Assembly (NCBI RefSeq): GCF_004211145.1
Contig: NZ_SEBS01000021.1
Location: 1 to 63,172, forward strand
Source: Flavobacterium sp.
GTDB lineage: Bacteria; Bacteroidota; Bacteroidia; Flavobacteriales; Flavobacteriaceae
Length of the DNA: 63,172 nt
Direction of reading: 5' to 3'
The position numbers and the translations under genes were made by a program. Position 1 is the first letter of the stretch, and every line of letters begins with the position of its first letter. Shown here in pieces: positions 45,278 to 54,372 of the stretch. Below the pieces are notes generated by a model. It worked only from the letters and a program-made list of their open reading frames with translations, did no database searches and was not told the DNA's origin.

Positions 45278-46693
45278 CTATTCCTCGAAATACTCATCCC
45301 CAAACCCAATCAAATACAACTTATCCTTTGCGCGCGTCACGGCCGTGTACAACCACCGCACATATTCGCGCGAGATGCCGTCGGGCAGGTACGGTTGTTC
45401 GATGAAGACCGTGTTCCATTGTCCGCCTTGGGATTTGTGGCAGGTTATCGCGTACGAGAATTTGACTTGGAGCGCGTTGAAATATTCGTTCGCCTTTACT
45501 TTTTGGAGTTTGCGATATTGGGCGCGTTCGTCCTCGTAATCCTCGAGAACGGCTTGGTACAGGCGATTCGATTCATCGTAGGTGAGCGACGGTGATTCGC
45601 TGGTTAGCGTGTCGAGAAGCAACACGGTTTCAAACGGGCGCTGGTTCGGGTAATCGATCATTCGGACTTTTACCTGCGCGAAATTGAATCCGTACAATTC
45701 CTTTATGCCGAAAATCTCGAGTACTTCGATGATGTCGCCGTTGGCAATAAACGACGCTTCATCGGTTTCCTTGAGCCAGAAATAATTGTTCTTGACGACC
45801 ATCAGATAATCGCCCGTACTCAATTCGTTCTCGCGATCGAGGATGCGCATCCTGATTTGCTGGTTGTATTGGTTCGCGCGTTTGTTCGACCGCACGATGA
45901 ATGCCGTGTCCTCGATACTGTAGTTGCCGTAAGCCGACAATATCGCGTCCTGGATGTCGTACCCGTCGGTCAAACGGATGATGTCCTTGAAGTGCTTCAC
46001 GTCGAACTTGAAATCGGTGATGAAATCGTCGCGCAGCAATTCCCGGAGTTCGGTGGCGTTGTACAAGATTCCCGATTTCTCGGCCTGTCGCATGACTTCG
46101 TCGAACTCGATAAACGGAATCCGCATGCCGTAACTCCGCGCCAAACCGTCGATGTCGAGAGCGGGACTGACCTCGGAATTCACCGGCGGCAACTGGGCCG
46201 TGTCGCCCAAAAGCAAAATCTTGCAATTCTTACCCGTGTAAACATATTCGATCAGATCGTCAAGCAGCGAACCGTTTTCGTAGAACTTCGACTCGCTTCC
46301 TGAATCTGAAATCATCGAAGATTCGTCCACAATGAATATAGTATTCGTGTGTTTGTTGGGCATCAGCGTAAACTGCACGCCGCCGCCACTGCCCTTTTTC
46401 GGGAAATAGATCTTGCGGTGGATCGTCTGCGCCTGCTTGCCCGAATAACCTGAAATGACTTTCGCGGCGCGACCCGTCGGAGCGAGCAACACATATTTCT
46501 TATGGATTTCAGGCAGCGAATTCACGAGCGTCGAGATCACCGTCGTCTTTCCGGTTCCCGCATAACCTTTGAGTACGAACATTTCCTCGAGATTCTCGTT
46601 CGTCGCGAAATCGGCTACCATTTGGAAGAAAACATCCTGCTTCGCGGTGGGTTCGAACGGGAAATTGCGGCGGAGAAGGTTGAGGAAAGACAT
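45278..46693 (-). CDS. RecD-like ATP-dependent DNA helicase
   Basis: A 471-residue superfamily 1 helicase of the RecD/AAA_30 type. Motifs: Walker A KGYAGTGKTTVI, APTGRAAKVISGYSG, Walker B IFIVDESSM, LLGDTAQLPPV, and the C-terminal SF1 motifs (AITCHKSQGGQW, RWLYTAVTRAKDKLYLIGF). It is shorter than E. coli RecD and lacks RecBC partners here, so it is a stand-alone DNA helicase involved in repair or recombination. Its ATG follows a tandem repeat on the same strand (46694-46827). Confidence 0.9.
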   Translation of the reverse strand: MSFLNLLRRNFPFEPTAKQDVFFQMVADFATNENLEEMFVLKGYAGTGKTTVISTLVNSLPEIHKKYVLLAPTGRAAKVISGYSGKQAQTIHRKIYFPKKGSGGGVQFTLMPNKHTNTIFIVDESSMISDSGSESKFYENGSLLDDLIEYVYTGKNCKILLLGDTAQLPPVNSEVSPALDIDGLARSYGMRIPFIEFDEVMRQAEKSGILYNATELRELLRDDFITDFKFDVKHFKDIIRLTDGYDIQDAILSAYGNYSIEDTAFIVRSNKRANQYNQQIRMRILDRENELSTGDYLMVVKNNYFWLKETDEASFIANGDIIEVLEIFGIKELYGFNFAQVKVRMIDYPNQRPFETVLLLDTLTSESPSLTYDESNRLYQAVLEDYEDERAQYRKLQKVKANEYFNALQVKFSYAITCHKSQGGQWNTVFIEQPYLPDGISREYVRWLYTAVTRAKDKLYLIGFGDEYFEE

Positions 46694-46827
46694 TTTTTTG
46701 TTGGATTAGCGGATTGGCGGATTTGCGGATTGGCGGATTGGCGGATTAGTGGATTAGCGGATTAGCGGATTAGCGGATTAGCGGATTAGCGGATTAGCGG
46801 ATTAGCGGATTAGCGGATTAGCGGATT
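46694..46827. repeat. GCGGATTA tandem array (8-base period)
   Basis: About 16 copies of GCGGATTA/GCGGATTG, with a few GCGGATTT, beginning right at the RecD-like ATG (upstream on its strand). Most of the 350-base gap to the RCC1 gene; bases 46828-47043 show no further feature. Confidence 0.9.
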
Positions 46828-47043
46828 AGCGGATTAGCGCAAATTTCGGACTATTCTCGTTGGCAATCGTCATTACGGCATGCAAATTTAGAATTTTTAC
46901 CACGTTGGATTTTCTTAATGCGAAATCAGAAACAGCTTTCTCATCGAAAGTCGTAAAATTCTAAAACAAAACGCTCTTTTACAGGATTGTCCTACAAATT
47001 TAATTGTCGATTTTGTAAATTATCGGCACAAAAAAAGACCGAT

Positions 47044-48402
47044 ATGAAAAAAATTCTACTCCTTGCTTTATTACTTGTCGCCAGTAAAAATCACGCCCAG
47101 GAATGTGTCGACCGTGTGGTTTGTTCCGACAATTCGGTGACCGTTTATTTGCTCGACGGCAATACGTTGACATGGGGACAAAATCAATTCGGCCAGCTCG
47201 GGAATGGAACCACAGTGGCCACAATTTCCCCGACGCCGACAGTCAATGCCGATCAATGGGCATCTGTCAGCCACGCCCGTATGCATACGATAGCATTGGA
47301 TCACGACGGCAATCTTTGGTCTTGGGGCAATAATGATGTCGGGCAATTGGGCAATAATTCCACCGCTTCGTATTCGTATGTTCCGGTTAGTACGGGTTCG
47401 GGATCCGATTGGATCGAAATCTCGGGAGGCAACTTACATTCGATAGGTAAAAAGGCTGACGGAACACTCTGGGGCTGGGGCAATAACGGGGCCTACGAAC
47501 TCATCATGAACGGAGAGAATTTTTATGCCAATCCGTTCCAGATCAGTCCTGATACCGATTGGAACAAAATCTACGCCGGCTATTTCAAGACGTTCGCGAT
47601 CAAATATGACGGAACGCTTTGGGGCCGCGGACGAAACAATTTGGGCGACGTGGGAATCGGAAGCACCGTCTGGGTTCCTTTTTTCACCCAGATCGGAACG
47701 GCGAACAACTGGACAAAGATTTCGGCGGCGCGTTGCAATTCATCATTCGGCTTGCGTAGCGACAATACGCTTTGGGCTTGGGGAATCAACGAAAATGGCC
47801 GTTTGGGCGACGGAACGGTCATCAACAGGACCGCGCCGGTTCAAATCCCCGGACAATGGAAGGATATCGCTTCAGGCAACTTCCACACCATCGGTATAAA
47901 GACCGACGGAACGCTTTGGCAATGGGGTTCCTACGGCTGGTTCGACGGCGGAATCCCGATCCCGATCACAAACGTACCTGTGCAGGTCGGGACCGATTCC
48001 GATTGGAAAAGCGTTTCGGCCGGTTACTGTTCGTCATACGCCATCAAGGAAAACAATTCACTTTGGTCCTGGGGTTATAACGGCGGCGGTTGGCTGGGCG
48101 ACGGAACGACCGTGTCCAACTACACTCCTGAAATGATAATGGGATGCACGCAAATGAGCAGTTCCGATTGGCTATCGGGCGCGCTCACGGTTTACCCGAA
48201 TCCGACGCGAGACATCGTGAAATGGAATACCACCGAAACGATGTCGACATTCCGTATCGTGAACGCGTTGGGACAGACCGTCAAATCAGGCGATGCACGA
48301 AGCGGCGAACTCCATGTTTCGGATTTGACCGAAGGCATTTACGTCATCGTCTTGGAATCGTCATCAGGAAAAACTCAACAAACGAAATTCATAAAACAAT
48401 AA
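47044..48402 (+). CDS. RCC1-repeat protein with type IX sorting domain
   Basis: A 452-residue exported protein. Signal peptide MKKILLLALLLVASKNHAQ; about seven RCC1-type blades (repeated TLWSWGNN / LGDGT words: GNLWSWGNNDVGQLGNN, NTLWAWGINENGRLGDGT, NSLWSWGYNGGGWLGDGT); C-terminal type IX sorting domain (LTVYPNPTRDIVKW, LTEGIYVIVLESSSG, KTQQTKFIKQ). A secreted beta-propeller that may bind polysaccharide or protein. Start at 47044 agrees with the signal peptide. Confidence 0.9.
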   Translation: MKKILLLALLLVASKNHAQECVDRVVCSDNSVTVYLLDGNTLTWGQNQFGQLGNGTTVATISPTPTVNADQWASVSHARMHTIALDHDGNLWSWGNNDVGQLGNNSTASYSYVPVSTGSGSDWIEISGGNLHSIGKKADGTLWGWGNNGAYELIMNGENFYANPFQISPDTDWNKIYAGYFKTFAIKYDGTLWGRGRNNLGDVGIGSTVWVPFFTQIGTANNWTKISAARCNSSFGLRSDNTLWAWGINENGRLGDGTVINRTAPVQIPGQWKDIASGNFHTIGIKTDGTLWQWGSYGWFDGGIPIPITNVPVQVGTDSDWKSVSAGYCSSYAIKENNSLWSWGYNGGGWLGDGTTVSNYTPEMIMGCTQMSSSDWLSGALTVYPNPTRDIVKWNTTETMSTFRIVNALGQTVKSGDARSGELHVSDLTEGIYVIVLESSSGKTQQTKFIKQ

Positions 48403-48423
48403 ATGTCATTTTCATTGATTGAA

Positions 48424-48461
48424 GGCTCCGCTCGCAAAAACCCGGGCGGAGTTTTTTTTAT
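48424..48461 (+). terminator. Terminator after RCC1 gene
   Basis: CTCCGC, loop, GCGGAG, then eight T residues, 22 bases past the stop. Confidence 0.85.
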
Positions 48462-48540
48462 TAATTAAACGTCGTAATCCTAAAACGCAAGATCTCTAAA
48501 CAACTAAACGATTCACCGATTAAACTAAACCCGATCAACG

Positions 48541-48774
48541 GAAGACACGAACTCAAATCAACGCATCAACAAATCAACAAATCAACAACTAACCGAACCA
48601 CACCCGCCCAACGGAAGACACGCACTCAAATCAACAAATCAACACATCAACAAATCAACAACTAACCGAACCACACCATCCAACGGAAGACACGAACTCA
48701 AATCAACAAATCAACACATCAACAAATCAACAACTAACCGATTAAACAAAAAACAAAATCCGTAAATTCGCCCC
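48541..48774 (+). repeat. GAAGACAC-AACTCAAATCAAC tandem leader array
   Basis: Three tandem units of about 72 bases (starts at 48541, 48614 and 48686), each with GGAAGACACG, CTCAAATCAAC words and ACTAACCGA. The last unit ends at the DUF3822 ATG (48775). Almost no G and little pairing potential. Fills the 371-base gap together with the terminator. Confidence 0.9.
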
Positions 48775-49593
48775 ATGCTCGTCAACCGTCCCAACATCAC
48801 TGAAAAAAACTACCGAAAGCTGACCGTGCGCATCGGCCAAACCGGTTTCGCGTTCTGCACGATCGACACGCTCAATGACACCGTACTTTCCATGAAACAG
48901 GTCGCGTTTGCGGAACAGCAAGATTCAAACGCCGACCGGCAATTCGAAAACGCGTTTCTGCAACATTCGGAACTGTTGGACAAGTACGACGAGATCGCCG
49001 TGACGCATGAAAACGGATTGAATACGTTCGTGCCCAAAGCGCTTTTCGATGAGAATTTCCTGGGAAGTTACTTGCAATACGACGTCAAGGTATTTGAAAG
49101 CGATGCGTTAGCGTTCGATGAATTGCCGACCTACGAGATGAACAACGTCTACGTTCCATTCGCGACGATAAACGATTTCCTCGTGAACAAATTCGGGAAT
49201 TTCGATTACCGGCATGCGACGAGCGTCCTGGTTTCGCGCCTGCTTGAAATTTCGAAGAACAACGACGAGAAACAGGTGTTCGCCCACTTTGGCGACAAGC
49301 GATTCGAACTCGTGATCGTACAGAACCAAAAATTATTGCTGTTTAATTCGTTCGAATACAAAACCAAGGAAGACTTTATATATTATCTGCTTTTCGCGGC
49401 CGAACAACTCAGTCTGAATCCCGAATTTTTCAAGCTGCAACTTTTGGGCGACGTGACCCAAGACAGCGAATTCTATCAGGTCGCATACAAATACGTGAGA
49501 AACGTGTCGCTACTCGACGTCTCGAAACTGCAATTGCGCAACGAGTTCAGCGAAGCCGACAACCGCAAACATTATATACTTTTCCAATCGTGA
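48775..49593 (+). CDS. DUF3822 family protein
   Basis: A 272-residue cytoplasmic protein of the DUF3822 family, which has an ASKHA (actin-like ATPase) fold in my recollection; it is common in flavobacteria next to rsmD, as here. Visible words: RIGQTGFAFCTIDTLNDTVL, TYEMNNVYVPFATINDFLV, FAHFGDKRFELVIVQNQKLL. The stop codon overlaps the rsmD start (GTGA), so the two genes are co-translated. Confidence 0.85.
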   Translation: MLVNRPNITEKNYRKLTVRIGQTGFAFCTIDTLNDTVLSMKQVAFAEQQDSNADRQFENAFLQHSELLDKYDEIAVTHENGLNTFVPKALFDENFLGSYLQYDVKVFESDALAFDELPTYEMNNVYVPFATINDFLVNKFGNFDYRHATSVLVSRLLEISKNNDEKQVFAHFGDKRFELVIVQNQKLLLFNSFEYKTKEDFIYYLLFAAEQLSLNPEFFKLQLLGDVTQDSEFYQVAYKYVRNVSLLDVSKLQLRNEFSEADNRKHYILFQS

Positions 49594-50150
49594 GGATCAT
49601 TTCAGGAGAATTCAAGGGCCGACGCATTTCAGCTCCAAAAAACTTGCCGGTTCGCCCGACGACCGACATGAGCAAGGAATCGCTGTTCAACATCCTCAAC
49701 AACCATTTTGAATTCGGAGGATTGCGCGTGCTCGATCTTTTCTCGGGAACGGGAAACATCAGTTATGAATTCGGATCGAGAGGCGCCGAAAATATCGTTG
49801 CCGTCGACGGCGATTTCGGGTGCGTGAAATTCATCAAGCAGACGGCTGCCGAGTTCGAGTTCCCGATCACGGCTATCAAAAGCAATGTGTTGTCGTTTTT
49901 GGAAAAAGCGTCGGGAGAATACGACATTATCTTTGCCGATCCGCCGTATGACATGGCGCAGAAGGATTTCGAGAAAGTCGTAATGTTGATCTTCGATCGC
50001 GAATTGTTGTCGAAAGACGGCATGATGATAATCGAGCATTCGAAATATACGTTGATGGACGCGTTGCCGAATTTCTCGTTCCAGAAGAATTACGGCGGAT
50101 CGCGGTTTAGTTTTTTTGCGTTTGCATCAAGCGTCGACGCGACTAACTAA
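49590..50150 (+). CDS. rsmD: 16S rRNA m2G966 methyltransferase
   Basis: A 186-residue methyltransferase that methylates G966 (E. coli numbering) of 16S rRNA. Motifs: MRIISGEFKGRRISAP start, PVRPTTDMSKESLFNIL, VLDLFSGTGNISYEFGSRGA, and the catalytic IIFADPPYDM. Uses GTG as start, overlapping the previous stop. Confidence 0.93.
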   Translation: MRIISGEFKGRRISAPKNLPVRPTTDMSKESLFNILNNHFEFGGLRVLDLFSGTGNISYEFGSRGAENIVAVDGDFGCVKFIKQTAAEFEFPITAIKSNVLSFLEKASGEYDIIFADPPYDMAQKDFEKVVMLIFDRELLSKDGMMIIEHSKYTLMDALPNFSFQKNYGGSRFSFFAFASSVDATN

Positions 50151-50156
50151 ACTTCA

Positions 50157-50226
50157 TCATTCATCATTCATCATTCATCATTCACCATTCATTATTCATT
50201 ATTCATTAATAATTAATAATTAATAA
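50157..50226. repeat. CATTCAT/ATAATTA heptamer array
   Basis: CATTCAT words with period 7, changing into ATAATTA (also period 7), just past the rsmD stop. Lies in the 199-base gap to the next gene. Confidence 0.8.
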
Positions 50227-50349
50227 TGAATAAATTGAAACACAGATGACACGGAAAGACACGGATTTTTTCATTTAAATGACCGACTGTCATCTTGACC
50301 ACGCAGGAAAAAAAATCACGTGAACTGAACCGACAACGCACAGGCGAAA

Positions 50350-50823
50350 ATGCTAAACTTCCTTACTTTTTTATTTCCGACAACTTTTCTTCAAGCGAAT
50401 ATAGAAGACGAAGAATTCAATCTGTTCCTTTTTACGCTGCTGATACTCGGGATTATTTTTGTGCTGCTTTGCCTCTTGGTCGCGATCGTAGCCGTGATCT
50501 TGGCCGCGGCGATTTTGTTTGGGTTGATCGCGATGGGCGCGCTATCGGCTTCGTTGCTCGTCGGGTTGAACCGGAAATCGTTCACCTCAGGATTCAAGAC
50601 GTTCGTGATCGTGTTTTCGACTTTGGCATCAGGTGCGATTGGCGCGATATCGTTTTGGATACTGAATAAGTTCGTTATGTTGGGCAACGAAACGACCGCG
50701 ATTGCGAGTGGATCGATCATCGGGCTGCTCACGGGTTTACTCGCCGGAACGTTGATCTCGTTCGTGATCCAAAAGTTCACGACGTATTTGAAATCCAAAC
50801 TTCCCGAGAAATACAAACATTAA
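50350..50823 (+). CDS. Small polytopic membrane protein
   Basis: A 157-residue protein with four hydrophobic segments (FNLFLFTLLILGIIFVLLC, AVILAAAILFGLIAMGALSA, FVIVFSTLASGAIGAISFW, IASGSIIGLLTGLLAGTLIS) and a basic tail (TTYLKSKLPEKYKH). No family assigned. Normal start at 50350 (MLNFLTFLFP). Transcribed separately from rsmD, 199 bases downstream. Confidence 0.65.
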   Translation: MLNFLTFLFPTTFLQANIEDEEFNLFLFTLLILGIIFVLLCLLVAIVAVILAAAILFGLIAMGALSASLLVGLNRKSFTSGFKTFVIVFSTLASGAIGAISFWILNKFVMLGNETTAIASGSIIGLLTGLLAGTLISFVIQKFTTYLKSKLPEKYKH

Positions 50824-51020
50824 CCGAACCTACTTCCCTAGCCCGGATTGCAGTGGAAATCCTTTTTTGAATAAATACCGAATTTTGCCGAATTACAGAA
50901 GCGACCAACGGAAGCTAATGGAATTCCTGCAAAATGGAATTTATTGAAAAAGATTGAAACGGAAAGCCGGAATAGCTCCAAAAAACTTAAACACTTGAGC
51001 ACCAAGCACTCCAGCACTAA

Positions 51021-51330
51021 AAAAAAGCAGGCCTGTAAGCCGGGTTCTGTCTCTCGAAACGAAAGCCTTATCATTTATCTGGATCGGACATTGCTGCACG
51101 ATTCTATCTGCCTACCCTCCGACAACGAGCGAGCCGCCCTTAACTGTCGGTATACTTGGCATTTCACCGCATAGAGTTTACCTGGTTTCACTACAGCCGA
51201 ACTGTACATACTTTCTGTTGCACTTGTCCTCCGTCGGCGAACCGACGTGACGGGCGTTACCCGCTATGCTGCCCTTTGGTGCCCGGACTTTCCTCCATTC
51301 CTGACGGAACAGCGATAAGGCGGCCTGCGG
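51021..51330 (-). ncRNA. rnpB: RNase P RNA
   Basis: Catalytic RNA of RNase P, which matures the 5' ends of tRNAs. Minus-strand hallmarks: GAGGAAAGTCCGGGC (51281-51295, P4 half near the 5' end), ACAGAACCCGGCTTAC near the 3' end (51034-51052), and internal CCGTCACGTCGGTTCGCC. Length about 310, typical of the A-type. It ends in TGC followed by a T run that serves as the terminator. Confidence 0.95.
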
Positions 51331-51332
51331 TG

Positions 51333-51362
51333 CAAAAGTACGACAATATGCGGATGATGCAA
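51333..51362 (-). promoter_or_regulatory. rnpB promoter
   Basis: Minus strand -7 box TACTTTTG (51333-51340) with TTG (51360-51362) 19 bases upstream. The RNA starts three to five bases after the box. Confidence 0.85.
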
Positions 51363-51404
51363 TGTTTGGGGTTAAAACTGTAAGCCATTCGGGGATTAGA
51401 AGTT

Positions 51405-51506
51405 TTAATTTTAGAGTTTAGAGTTTAGAGTTTAGAGTTTAGAGTTTAGAGTTTAGAGTTTAGAGTTTAGAGTTTAGAGTTTAGAGTTTAGAGTTTAGAG
51501 TTTAGA
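51405..51506. repeat. TTTAGAG heptamer tandem array
   Basis: About 13 exact copies of a 7-base unit TTTAGAG, between rnpB and the gene at 51616. Followed by CAAATCAAC-type leader words (51557-51615). Confidence 0.9.
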
Positions 51507-51539
51507 ATTCAGAATTCAGATTTAAGATGAATACCGACA

Positions 51540-51615
51540 AATCCCAAAATTTACACGGAAGACACGAATCAAATAAACAAATCAACAAATAACAAATCAA
51601 CAAAAAACAACAACC
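51540..51615 (+). repeat. CAAATCAAC leader before gene 51616
   Basis: GGAAGACACGAATCAAATAAAC followed by CAAATCAAC words ending at the ATG, same family as at 48541. Confidence 0.75.
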
Positions 51616-51927
51616 ATGGAACGCCAAATGTATCACTACGCCACAGTATCCAAAGCACTCGAAGAACTCGCTGCCAAAGGATTCACGACTGATTTTAACC
51701 TCGAAGAAAGCAGAATCGTCAACAATCCCGACGAATTCGAAATCGTACATATATATAGGTACGAAGGCGAAAGCGATCCCGGAGATGAAGCTACGGTATA
51801 TGGAATCCGCTCCGTGAAAGGAGAAATGGGCGTTTTCGTTGCCGGAGATTTATCGATGGACGAACAAAGTGCCACGAAAGTCCTGCACGAACTGACCATC
51901 AAAGGACGTCAGCAACAACAAAACTAA
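51616..51927 (+). CDS. Small conserved protein upstream of topoisomerase IB
   Basis: A 103-residue protein ([18 protein letters not shown]). Similar flavobacterial proteins are often labelled phosphoribosylpyrophosphate synthetase, which does not fit its size and motifs; I consider that name unreliable. Visible: helix [19 protein letters not shown], strands [12 protein letters not shown] and [16 protein letters not shown], so an alpha-beta fold. Its stop overlaps the topoisomerase start by one base (TAATG). Confidence 0.75.
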   Translation: MERQMYHYATVSKALEELAAKGFTTDFNLEESRIVNNPDEFEIVHIYRYEGESDPGDEATVYGIRSVKGEMGVFVAGDLSMDEQSATKVLHELTIKGRQQQQN

Positions 51928-53003
51928 TGAATCGCTTACAGGCGAAACTTGAAAAAATAGGCCGCGACCCGAAGACTACAGCGAAAGCAATTGGTTTACG
52001 GTATGCGGCTTTTTCAGGAAAGGGATATTTCAGGAAAGGCGGCGGCGGCAGTTTCCACTACGTCGACGAAGATGGAAAAAAAATAAAAGGCAAAGAGGTT
52101 TTGGATCGGATCAAGAAACTCGTGATCCCGCCGGCCTGGGAAGACGTCTGGATTTCACCATACGAGAACGGGCATCTGCAGGTTACGGGAACCGACAAAC
52201 GCGGACGCAAACAATACCGTTACCATCCTGATTGGAACAAGATCCGGAACCAATCGAAATTCTTCAGGCTCAGAAACTTCGCAAAAGCACTGCCAACCAT
52301 CAGGAAACAGGTCGAAACGGATTTGAACCGAAAAGGCTTGCCGTACGAAAAAGTCGTGGCGCTTGTCGTGAAGCTGATCGAGATGACGAACATCAGGATC
52401 GGGAACGACGCCTACAAAAAACTGTACGGATCGTTCGGACTCACGACGCTGCGCGACAAACACGTGAAGTTTGAAAAGTCGTCGATCTCATTTGAGTTCG
52501 TCGGCAAAAAAGGCATCCAACACAAAATCCCATTGCAAAGCAGGAAGCTCGTGAACCTCGTTAAAAAATGCAAGGAGATTCCGGGACAGGAATTGTTCCA
52601 ATATTATGACGACGATGGAAAGCACCACACGATCGGCTCAGCCGACATCAACAACTATCTTAAGATAATCACGGGCGAGGATTTCACCGCTAAGGATTTC
52701 AGGGCTTGGGCCGGAAGCGTGAATGCGTTGCAAGCGTTTCGCGACATCGGTGATTTCGAAACCGCGACCGAGATGAAGAAGAAAGTGGTCGAAGTGATCG
52801 ATTGCGTCGCCGTAAAACTCGGGAATACGCGAACCGTCTGCAAGAAATATTACGTGCATCCGACGGTGATCGCCGCTTATGAAAACGGACAAATTTCAAA
52901 ATACGACGTCAAAAAGAATATAAAGAACAACCAACTCGATGCTGAGGAAGAAGCCTTGGTAAGATTGCTTGAAGGGGAAAAGATTGCGGAGGTTTTGGGA
53001 TGA
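51927..53003 (+). CDS. DNA topoisomerase IB (poxvirus-like)
   Basis: A 358-residue type IB topoisomerase, which relaxes supercoils by a single-strand break through a 3'-phosphotyrosine. N-terminal domain (YFRKGGGGSFHYVDEDGK, PAWEDVWISPYENGHLQVTG), catalytic domain with DKRGRKQYRYHPDW, RIGNDAYKKLYGSFGLTTLR, KDFRAWAGSVNAL, and the tyrosine site in CKKYYVHPTVIAAY. Such bacterial enzymes are widely distributed and non-essential in tested hosts. Confidence 0.93.
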   Translation: MNRLQAKLEKIGRDPKTTAKAIGLRYAAFSGKGYFRKGGGGSFHYVDEDGKKIKGKEVLDRIKKLVIPPAWEDVWISPYENGHLQVTGTDKRGRKQYRYHPDWNKIRNQSKFFRLRNFAKALPTIRKQVETDLNRKGLPYEKVVALVVKLIEMTNIRIGNDAYKKLYGSFGLTTLRDKHVKFEKSSISFEFVGKKGIQHKIPLQSRKLVNLVKKCKEIPGQELFQYYDDDGKHHTIGSADINNYLKIITGEDFTAKDFRAWAGSVNALQAFRDIGDFETATEMKKKVVEVIDCVAVKLGNTRTVCKKYYVHPTVIAAYENGQISKYDVKKNIKNNQLDAEEEALVRLLEGEKIAEVLG

Positions 53004-53074
53004 GATCGTGGGAAACGCTACGCTGGAGAAACGCTCTGCTAAAGATTCGAGTGCGATAACAGGAAAATACGCCG

Positions 53075-53153
53075 ACAGTTAAGATTATATGACTTGTCGA
53101 ATATTCCCAATTTCTGTGAAACAGCCTTAACTAAACTCAACTATCTTAACTGT
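53075..53153. repeat. Inverted repeat ACAGTTAAGAT
   Basis: ACAGTTAAGAT (53075-53085) and its exact complement ATCTTAACTGT (53143-53153) with 57 bases between. In the 206-base gap after the topoisomerase gene. Confidence 0.5.
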
Positions 53154-53209
53154 TTAAAAATAAAAACGAAGTTTTTTAAAAAATCAAACCGAAACTTTCC
53201 TATCTAAAG

Positions 53210-53593
53210 ATGTACCGACTAAAAAATCTCATTTTAATATTCTTACTTATAACATTATCAAGTTGCGGTTTCGCCCAATCCGAATTCTCAATCATCGGCC
53301 GATGGAAACTAACCGAAAAACACGGGAATGACGGCGCCCGCGATTACGTAACCCAAGTCCAGGACGGCAATATTTTCATTTTCGAGAAAAATAATGTGGC
53401 GCGCGACAAAAGCGGGAACATCGGAAGCTACGAATTGGACGGCAAGAAATTGGCCATAACATTCAAGGACGGAACGCGACATTACCTGGTTTATCACGAC
53501 AACGATCCCACCAAACTCTCGCTGAATCCCGTCGATGAAAATTACGGGAACATCTGCGACGAAGGCTGTGCTGACATTTACCGACGGATCTAA
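53210..53593 (+). CDS. Small lipoprotein
   Basis: A 127-residue protein with lipobox signal (MYRLKNLILIFLLITLSSC). The mature part is a short beta-rich domain (IIGRWKLTEKH, NIFIFEKNNVARDKSGN, LAITFKDGTRHYLVY), reminiscent of lipocalin-like domains of Bacteroidota lipoproteins. Function unknown. Eleven bases or fewer separate it from the next lipoprotein gene. Confidence 0.7.
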   Translation: MYRLKNLILIFLLITLSSCGFAQSEFSIIGRWKLTEKHGNDGARDYVTQVQDGNIFIFEKNNVARDKSGNIGSYELDGKKLAITFKDGTRHYLVYHDNDPTKLSLNPVDENYGNICDEGCADIYRRI

Positions 53594-53603
53594 AATGAAT
53601 TCT

Positions 53604-54233
53604 ATGAAAAATCTGATGATCGCTTTTTTGCTGTTTGCGGTAATTGGCTGCAAGAAAAACGAACCCGAACCGATGGTCGATGAAACGCCTACCGATTCGA
53701 TCCCGACAGTCGTCGAAACCCCAAAGACAAACACCGACATCATCGCGGGACAAAGCGTCGGAAATGTTTCGCTCGAAATGGATTCCCAACGTCTCGAACC
53801 GATTCTCGGAAAACCCGATCTGTCTGACTCGGCGATGGGAAAATCGTGGATGACTTGGTACAGCACGAACTCGAACGCCGATTCGGGAAAATCGGAACTC
53901 AATGTTTTCACGACGTACAAAGACGACGAGATGAAGCAAAAGGTCGTGAAATTGGTTCGCGTGACGTCGCCCGATTTTAAGATCGATTCGCTCGGATCCG
54001 GAAACTCGTTCGATGAAATCAAGGCGAAATTCCCGAATATGAAATACGTAGGCGATTACGCGTTTGAAAAGACAAAAGACTTCGTGGAGATTTACGACAG
54101 CGAAAACGATGGGATTTCATTCGAATTCCTGAACTCGACGAAAAGCTGCATCGCGATCATCATACATTCGAACGGTGAAAGCGTTTTGCTGCCGTATAGG
54201 ACTTTTCGGCCGGATATGACTTTGAAGGATTGA
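53604..54233 (+). CDS. Lipoprotein of unknown function
   Basis: A 209-residue lipoprotein with lipobox MKNLMIAFLLFAVIGC, an acidic linker (KKNEPEPMVDETPTDS) and a beta-rich C-terminal part (IAGQSVGNVSLEMDSQRLEPILGKP, NVFTTYKDDEMKQK, DFVEIYDSENDGISFEF). Start at 53604 rather than 53595. The last codons (LKD, stop) are part of the GATTGAAA repeat that continues downstream. Co-transcribed with the 53210 gene. Confidence 0.7.
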   Translation: MKNLMIAFLLFAVIGCKKNEPEPMVDETPTDSIPTVVETPKTNTDIIAGQSVGNVSLEMDSQRLEPILGKPDLSDSAMGKSWMTWYSTNSNADSGKSELNVFTTYKDDEMKQKVVKLVRVTSPDFKIDSLGSGNSFDEIKAKFPNMKYVGDYAFEKTKDFVEIYDSENDGISFEFLNSTKSCIAIIIHSNGESVLLPYRTFRPDMTLKD

Positions 54234-54372
54234 AAGATTGAAAGATTTCAGATTGAAAGATTACAGATTTACAGATTTCAGATCCTCCGATTGGAAGACC
54301 GAGTTTCAATTTCCCCGATTCCGGAAATCTGTAAATCCGTAAATCTGTAATCTGTAAATCTGTCATCTTAAA
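54225..54372. repeat. GATTGAAA/GATTTACA repeat
   Basis: Words GATTGAAAG, GATTTACAG, GATTTCAG with period near 8, overlapping the lipoprotein stop codon and running to the antiporter stop codon. Confidence 0.75.

Noticed and set aside
46694..46827. Coding repeat protein (DWRICGLADWRIS in one frame)
   Set aside because: It is only the 8-base array read in frame; there is no start or continuation.
48541..48774. CRISPR-like array
   Set aside because: Units of 72 bases are near copies over their full length with no unique spacers, and no cas genes are in the window.
51616..51927. Phosphoribosylpyrophosphate synthetase
   Set aside because: Only 103 residues and no PRPP-binding or ATP-binding motif; the name appears to be a database carry-over.
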